Assembly: GCF_030433685.1 (NCBI RefSeq)
Contig: NZ_JAROCF010000001.1
Location: 3,534,001 to 3,598,000, forward strand
Direction of reading: 5' to 3'
Length of the DNA stretch: 64,000 nt
Source: Leifsonia williamsii
GTDB taxonomy: Bacteria > Actinomycetota > Actinomycetes > Actinomycetales > Microbacteriaceae
The notes below the pieces were generated by a model. It was not told the DNA's origin and did no database searches. It was given only the letters and a program-made list of their open reading frames with translations. The first letter of the stretch is position 1, and each line of letters starts with the position of its first letter. Below are positions 59,769 through 64,000 of the stretch, piece by piece. A program made the translations under genes and the position numbers.

Positions 59769-61255
59769 GCAGCACCGACGCGGGGATCGGGACGCGCGCG
59801 GGGGGTGCACGCGGCTCGGTGTGGGCCGCCTTCACCGGCGCCTGGAGGCGAGACCGCTGGCTGACCGCGACTCTCGTGTGGATCGCCGTGGCACTGGTCT
59901 ACGTGACGCTGATCCCGGTGGGGAACAACGTCATCCTGTACCCGATCCTGCTGTCGTTCGCGGTCATCGCCGGGGTGAACGTGGTCAAGCGCCGCATCCG
60001 GCCGGACCGCTCACTGCTCCTCCCCGCCGCGCTGTGGGTCGCGTTCCTCGCGCTCGGCATCATCACGGGCGTCGTGCGGGATGCCGACTCATGGGGCCGC
60101 ACCCTCGTGTTCTTCCTGCTCTGGCCGGCCGTCTTCAGCGTGGTGGTGCTCGGCTTCGACCGCCGGGTGATCCGCACGGTGTTCATCACCGGAGCCTGGG
60201 TGTCGGTGTTCATCGGCGCGCTGCTGTTCGTGCAGGCTCTCGCGGCAGGCGACATCCTCCCCTTCCACCGCCTCCCGCGATGGATCGAGGGTCCGCTCCA
60301 CATGGCCGGCTCGAGCAGCGGCGGCGTCGTCGCGCTCACCGCGACGACCATCCCGCCGCTGCTGTGGTGGGGCGGCATGTGGATCGCGTCGTTGTTCGCC
60401 TCCGCGAAGGACGCCTACCTGCCGCCCGTGTGGCTGCGCACCCTCGCAGCGGCGCTGATCATCATCGGCGCGGTCGCCTCGTGGCGGCGCGGCGTGGTGA
60501 TCGTGCTGATCGCGACCCCCGTGATCGCGATCATCGCCCTCCTGGCGCTCACCGTCCGCAACCGGCCGAAGACCGATGACGTCCGGTTCAGCTGGCAGGC
60601 GCTGCTGCGCATCGTCATCGCCCTCGTCATCGCGGCCGCCGGCGCCTTCGCCTGCCAGCCGCACATCGTCTCCATGCTCGGGGCGGTGGCGCACTCCACC
60701 AGCACGGTGGTCTCGAAGGACCCCACCCACCTCACCACCGACGAGCTGGAGAATCCCGGCTCCATGACCGTCGACGAGACGGACACGCTCGCGGACCGCA
60801 TCCGCACCAATGAGAGCCAGGTGCTGCTCAGTCCGCACTCCCCCGCCGACTGGGTGGTCGGGCGCGGCTTCGGCGCGACCATCGACCGCGGCGACGTGCA
60901 GCGCGAGATCAGGCCGTGGCAGACGGAGCTGCAGTATCACGCGATCTTCTACTGGACCGGGATCCTCGGCCTGCTCCTCGTTGCCGCGACCTTCGTGACG
61001 GCGTTCCTCGCCGTCCGCAAGGCGTTCGGCGTCGCTGGGCCGCTGCGTGGTGCGCTGTACGTCAGCACGGTGGGCGCTGTGTGCGTGCTCGCGGCGAATG
61101 CGAGCAACCCGTACCTCCAGGCGCCCGGGCACATGTGGCCCGTGTTCCTGCCGCTGATGATCGCCAGCGCGGTGTTCACGGCGCGCCGGCAGGACGCAGC
61201 GGCCACGACCTCGGCGCCCGCCGCGCCGACCCCGGCACCCGCGGGGAACGCGTGA
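59765..61255 (+). CDS. O-antigen ligase/polymerase-like membrane protein
   Basis: 496 aa integral membrane protein with about 12 helices, GTG start overlapping the dehydrogenase stop (GTGA). A large external loop (about 300-390, THLTTDELENPGSMTVDETD) lies between helices late in the protein, as in Wzy/WaaL proteins of the O-antigen ligase superfamily. Its RGVVIVLIATPVIAIIALLA segment resembles the pre-loop helix, and VVGRGFGATIDRGDVQ marks the loop's end. It probably polymerises repeat units delivered by the flippase encoded next, with a four-base overlap. The exact polymer is unknown. Confidence 0.8.
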   Translation: MSSTDAGIGTRAGGARGSVWAAFTGAWRRDRWLTATLVWIAVALVYVTLIPVGNNVILYPILLSFAVIAGVNVVKRRIRPDRSLLLPAALWVAFLALGIITGVVRDADSWGRTLVFFLLWPAVFSVVVLGFDRRVIRTVFITGAWVSVFIGALLFVQALAAGDILPFHRLPRWIEGPLHMAGSSSGGVVALTATTIPPLLWWGGMWIASLFASAKDAYLPPVWLRTLAAALIIIGAVASWRRGVVIVLIATPVIAIIALLALTVRNRPKTDDVRFSWQALLRIVIALVIAAAGAFACQPHIVSMLGAVAHSTSTVVSKDPTHLTTDELENPGSMTVDETDTLADRIRTNESQVLLSPHSPADWVVGRGFGATIDRGDVQREIRPWQTELQYHAIFYWTGILGLLLVAATFVTAFLAVRKAFGVAGPLRGALYVSTVGAVCVLAANASNPYLQAPGHMWPVFLPLMIASAVFTARRQDAAATTSAPAAPTPAPAGNA

Positions 61256-62493
61256 CCACTGGAGCCGGTGTCGCGGAGTCCGGCGCGCCCCGCGGGCGCG
61301 GCCTCCTGCTTCTGAGCACCGCCTCCAGCGCGCTGTTCTCGCTGGCGGCGCAGCTGCTCGGCCTGCTGTCGCTGCCGCCGGCGTCGTTCGGCCTGTTCTC
61401 ACTGCAGTATCTCGTCTTCGCGCTCGGAACCTCGGTGTGCCTCTCGGTCGTCAGCGAGCCGTGGCTGCGCACGGAGCTCGGCCGCGGCCTCCGCTCGCCA
61501 TGGAGCGACTACGCGGGGGCGCTGTTCTACCTGAGCGCCGCCACGGTCCTGGCGACGCTCGTGCTGTCGCTCATCGTCCCGGGCCTGGGGCCCGTGGCCA
61601 TCACCGGCGCCCTCGCGGCAGGTGCGAACGTCTACCGGTCCGGCACGCGGTACCACCAGGTCCGCACCGGCCAGTGGAGGCTCGCGCTGGTCGCCGACGT
61701 CGTCGGCGTCGCGGTGACGGTACTGGTGTGGGCGATCCTGTCGTTCACGCCGCTGGACGCGCTCGAGACGCTGTCGTGGGCCTGGCTGGCCGGCGGGCTG
61801 GGCGCCGCCGCGGTCGCCGCCCGTCCGCACGTGCGCGGTCCGCGCGCCGCGGTCGGCTGGCTGCGCGTGCACGGCGAGCACATCTCGCCGCTGCTGCGCG
61901 ACTCCATCCTCATGGACATCGGCTCCATCGCGACGCCGTTCGCCGTCGCCCCCGTGCTCGGCATCGCGGACTTCGGCGTCTACCGCGCCGTCTCGAACGT
62001 CGCCGCGCCCGTGCGGCTCGTGTTGAACCCGCTGCGTCCTGTGCTCGCCGGGGCCCGGCTCGCGGCGTTCCGCTCGCTCGCGCGCATCGCGCTCGTCGTC
62101 GGCCTGTCGGTCGGGTTCGGCGCGGCGGCGGCCGTCGCCCTGCTCATCATCGGCTCGCTTCACATCGAGCTGGGCTCGCTCACCGCCCTCGCGGACTACG
62201 CCGTCCCGACCGGGCTGTTCGTGGCCTCGAACTTCCTCACGCTGTTCTACTACATGCTGGCGCGCGCCCACCTGTCGGGAAGCGCGCTCCTGATCGGCCG
62301 CATCTTCCAGACCGTGCTCGCCATCGCCTGCCCGATCGTGGGTGCGCTGCTCGGCGGACTGAACGGCGCCATCTGGTTCTACGCGGTCGGCACCGCGCTC
62401 AGCGGCGTCGTCTGGCTCTGGGTGGTGCTGCGCGCCCGTTCAGAGGTCGCCGAGCCGGTCGACGTCGACATCGAGGACGAACCGCTGCCATGA
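61252..62493 (+). CDS. Polysaccharide repeat-unit flippase (Wzx/MATE-like)
   Basis: 413 aa with about 12 membrane helices, GTG start overlapping the preceding stop. Even spacing of helices and small-residue motifs (GLLSLPPASFGLFSLQYLVF; LRDSILMDIGSIATPFAVAP; VYRAVSNVAAPVRLVLNPLR) match the polysaccharide transporter branch of the MOP superfamily. The C-terminus is short and acidic (VDVDIEDEPLP). It would move lipid-linked repeat units across the membrane for the polymerase encoded just upstream. The last 54 bases overlap the convergent glycosyltransferase gene. Confidence 0.78.
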   Translation: MTTGAGVAESGAPRGRGLLLLSTASSALFSLAAQLLGLLSLPPASFGLFSLQYLVFALGTSVCLSVVSEPWLRTELGRGLRSPWSDYAGALFYLSAATVLATLVLSLIVPGLGPVAITGALAAGANVYRSGTRYHQVRTGQWRLALVADVVGVAVTVLVWAILSFTPLDALETLSWAWLAGGLGAAAVAARPHVRGPRAAVGWLRVHGEHISPLLRDSILMDIGSIATPFAVAPVLGIADFGVYRAVSNVAAPVRLVLNPLRPVLAGARLAAFRSLARIALVVGLSVGFGAAAAVALLIIGSLHIELGSLTALADYAVPTGLFVASNFLTLFYYMLARAHLSGSALLIGRIFQTVLAIACPIVGALLGGLNGAIWFYAVGTALSGVVWLWVVLRARSEVAEPVDVDIEDEPLP

Positions 62494-63498
62494 GGGGCTC
62501 CACGCGCTGAAGCTGTAGTGCTGCTCGACAGCGGCTCGGGCCGCCGCGCCCCGACGGGCGCGCTCGGCGACGCTCTCGCGTGCCAGCGCCACGAGTCCGT
62601 CCCGCCACTCGGCCGGTGTGCGAGCGGCGACGCCGTCCGCACGCTCCAGCACACGCTCGTTCTCGCCGACGGGGCTGGCGATCGAGGGCAGGCCGGCCGC
62701 CGAGTACTGGAGCAGCTTGTAGGCGCACTTGCCGCGCGACCAGAGGTCGTCGGTGAGCGGCATGATGCCGAAGTCGGCGCGCAGCAGGTCGGCGGCATAC
62801 GTCGTGGGGCCCCACGACACGCGGTCGACCATAGCGTCGAGGGCGCCGAGCGGCGCCTCCCCCGCGCTGATGACCACGAGCCGCAGCCCGGTGGCCGCGT
62901 GCGCCGCGAGCAGAGGCTCCGCCACGTCGGCCAGGTACTTCTCGGTGCTCGGCGACCCCAGCCAGACGGCGGAGGGAGCGTCGGACTCTACATGCTGCTT
63001 GACCGGGTACCGGTCAGGCTCGACGCAGCTGGGAACGATCACGACGTCGCGCGCATACCGCCCCGCCTCCTCCGCCAGGAACTCGTTGCCAGCCACGACG
63101 ACGTCCGCCGCCTCGACGCTGCGCCGCCAGATGCGCCGTTTCGACCAGATGCGCTCCGTCGACGACATCGGGCTGTGCATCAGGGCGTCGTCGAAGTCAT
63201 AGACGCCGCGCGAAGCGTTGCGCAGCAACCTGGCCTCCACGCCGCCGTTGCTGAACGGGCCCGCCTGCCGCGACAGGAGGAGCGGACCGTCCGTGCGACG
63301 CGCCTCCGAGCGCAGCCGCAACTCTGCGGCGGGGATGCGCGGCGCGTTGCGCGCCAGCACGCCGAGACCGTTCGACGACAGGCCCAGGTAGCTGGAGCCC
63401 TCCGCCTCCAGCCCCAGGTGGTCGATCCAGTCGAAGACGCGGACCCGGGCGCTGCCGGCCCCGCGGCCGTAGCTCGTCGCGTAGCGGAGGGAGGTCAT
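62440..63498 (-). CDS. Glycosyltransferase, GT4-like
   Basis: 352 aa. The C-terminal half has the GT4-type nucleotide-sugar pocket KCAYKLLQYSAAGLPSIASP followed by GENERVLE, and a YDFDDALMHSP segment in the N-terminal domain that is frequent in exopolysaccharide glycosyltransferases. No membrane helix or signal is seen. It overlaps the convergent flippase gene by 54 bases and the upstream membrane protein by four (ATGA-type), so it is co-transcribed with the latter. It likely adds one sugar of the repeat unit. Confidence 0.83.
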   Translation of the reverse strand: MTSLRYATSYGRGAGSARVRVFDWIDHLGLEAEGSSYLGLSSNGLGVLARNAPRIPAAELRLRSEARRTDGPLLLSRQAGPFSNGGVEARLLRNASRGVYDFDDALMHSPMSSTERIWSKRRIWRRSVEAADVVVAGNEFLAEEAGRYARDVVIVPSCVEPDRYPVKQHVESDAPSAVWLGSPSTEKYLADVAEPLLAAHAATGLRLVVISAGEAPLGALDAMVDRVSWGPTTYAADLLRADFGIMPLTDDLWSRGKCAYKLLQYSAAGLPSIASPVGENERVLERADGVAARTPAEWRDGLVALARESVAERARRGAAARAAVEQHYSFSAWSPSWQRFVLDVDVDRLGDL

Positions 63499-64000
63499 GG
63501 CACGGGCTCCTCGAGCGGCTCGGGGGCCGCAGCGGTCCGGCGGGCGGTGAGCCAGCGGCTCACGAGCGTGATGGCTGCCGCGAAGACGATGAGCGACAGG
63601 ATGAGCGTGCTTCCGATGCGCGTCGCGAACGGCGCGAGGAAGACCGTCGTCATGCAGACCGCTGATATCCAGAAGACCGTCTGCGAGCGGAAGCGGGCGA
63701 CGAACAGCCAGCCGAACAGCGCGCCGAGGAGCAGCGTCCCGACGATCACACCGGGCAGGCGGAAATCGCGGTAGAACGGCTCCATCCAGGTGTACACGTT
63801 GGTCGGCACGCCGGTGTTGATGAAGGGGCTGATCGCATCGACATGGGGCGCACCCGGGACGACCTTCAGGACGCTTCCGAAGGTGCTGGCGCCCCAGGTC
63901 TGCGGGTTCCAGTCGCCGACGACGAAGACGCCCCGCACGCGTTCGGGCGGCCAGTCGTGGTTCTCCGACCCCGCGAGCTGGAGGAATGCCATCGGAGCGG
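63495..64000 (-). CDS. Polymerase-like membrane protein (5' end outside window)
   Basis: C-terminal part only: the frame is open from the window edge at 64000 down to the stop at 63495, at least 168 residues. It contains a hydrophilic external stretch (NPQTWGASTFGSVLKVVPG; INTGVPTNVYTWMEPFYRDF) followed by three membrane helices and an acidic Pro/Glu tail (EPLEEPVP). The loop with GVPTNVYT and the following helices resemble oligosaccharide repeat-unit polymerases (Wzy/O-antigen polymerase). An internal ATG at 63992 should not be taken as the start, since the frame is open beyond it. It is coupled to the glycosyltransferase. Confidence 0.65.
   Translation of the reverse strand, partial: APMAFLQLAGSENHDWPPERVRGVFVVGDWNPQTWGASTFGSVLKVVPGAPHVDAISPFINTGVPTNVYTWMEPFYRDFRLPGVIVGTLLLGALFGWLFVARFRSQTVFWISAVCMTTVFLAPFATRIGSTLILSLIVFAAAITLVSRWLTARRTAAAPEPLEEPVP

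Noticed and set aside
1..64000. Mobile element, prophage, tRNA or CRISPR content
   Set aside because: No transposase or integrase motif, no cloverleaf-like segment and no spaced direct-repeat array was found when reading both strands; a tRNA or repeat search program would be needed to exclude them formally.

Overview
The window is high-GC DNA, almost fully coding, with many 1-4 base gene overlaps, frequent GTG starts and hairpin terminators that mostly lack T tracts. Together with the gene order sucC-sucD ... DUF6350/perM-like ... purN-purH, a dimeric NADP-type isocitrate dehydrogenase, a pcrA-type UvrD1 helicase and an LAETG-anchored surface protein, this points to a free-living actinobacterium, most probably of the family Microbacteriaceae (Leifsonia-like). 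That placement is an inference from gene content, not a database result. No tRNA, rRNA, CRISPR array, insertion sequence or phage gene was seen; the stretch reads as core chromosome with nutritional and envelope loci.

Region 1 (1-9600) holds the end of a PIG-V-type mannosyltransferase, a three-gene sugar ABC importer (minus strand), a small lipoprotein, and a divergent plus-strand catabolic set: ROK sugar kinase, PfkB-type phosphosugar kinase, class II ketose-bisphosphate aldolase, DeoR regulator and a NagA-like deacetylase. It resembles an N-acetylgalactosamine/tagatose-phosphate route without a recognisable AgaS-type deaminase. Region 2 (9600-14330) has an MFS exporter, an isochorismatase-fold hydrolase with an NCS1 permease, purU and a small DUF2568 membrane protein. 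Region 3 (14324-23330) is an N-acetylglucosamine locus: a second nagA (plus), then a long minus-strand operon of ROK regulator, binding lipoprotein, two permeases, a cytoplasmic GH3 N-acetylhexosaminidase, a ROK kinase and nagB. Imported oligosaccharides would be split inside the cell, phosphorylated, deacetylated and deaminated to fructose-6-phosphate.

Region 4 (23400-30550) carries a PiT phosphate transporter pair, icd, a GNAT acetyltransferase, an alkyltransferase-like DNA repair protein, a lipoprotein, and a three-gene two-component operon with an extra receiver-only regulator. Region 5 (30840-38700) has a heterodimeric multidrug-type ABC exporter preceded by a 31-codon leader ORF, an MFS exporter, a dimethylarginine-hydrolase-like enzyme fused to a membrane domain, and a branched-chain amino acid dehydrogenase. 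Region 6 (38800-47440) is the conserved purH-purN / ThrE / DUF6350 / membrane protein / sucD-sucC block. An almost identical 20-base palindrome stands 70-80 bases upstream of both icd and sucC.

Region 7 (47588-56320) contains a probable thioester-domain, sortase-anchored surface protein, an MpaB-like oxygenase, a FUSC-family membrane protein, pcrA, a glycerophosphodiesterase, a small membrane protein and a YccA/Bax-inhibitor-1 protein. Region 8 (56429-64000) is an exopolysaccharide locus: DUF4012 protein, UDP-sugar dehydrogenase, O-antigen ligase/polymerase-like protein, Wzx-like flippase, a glycosyltransferase, and a polymerase-like membrane protein cut by the window end.
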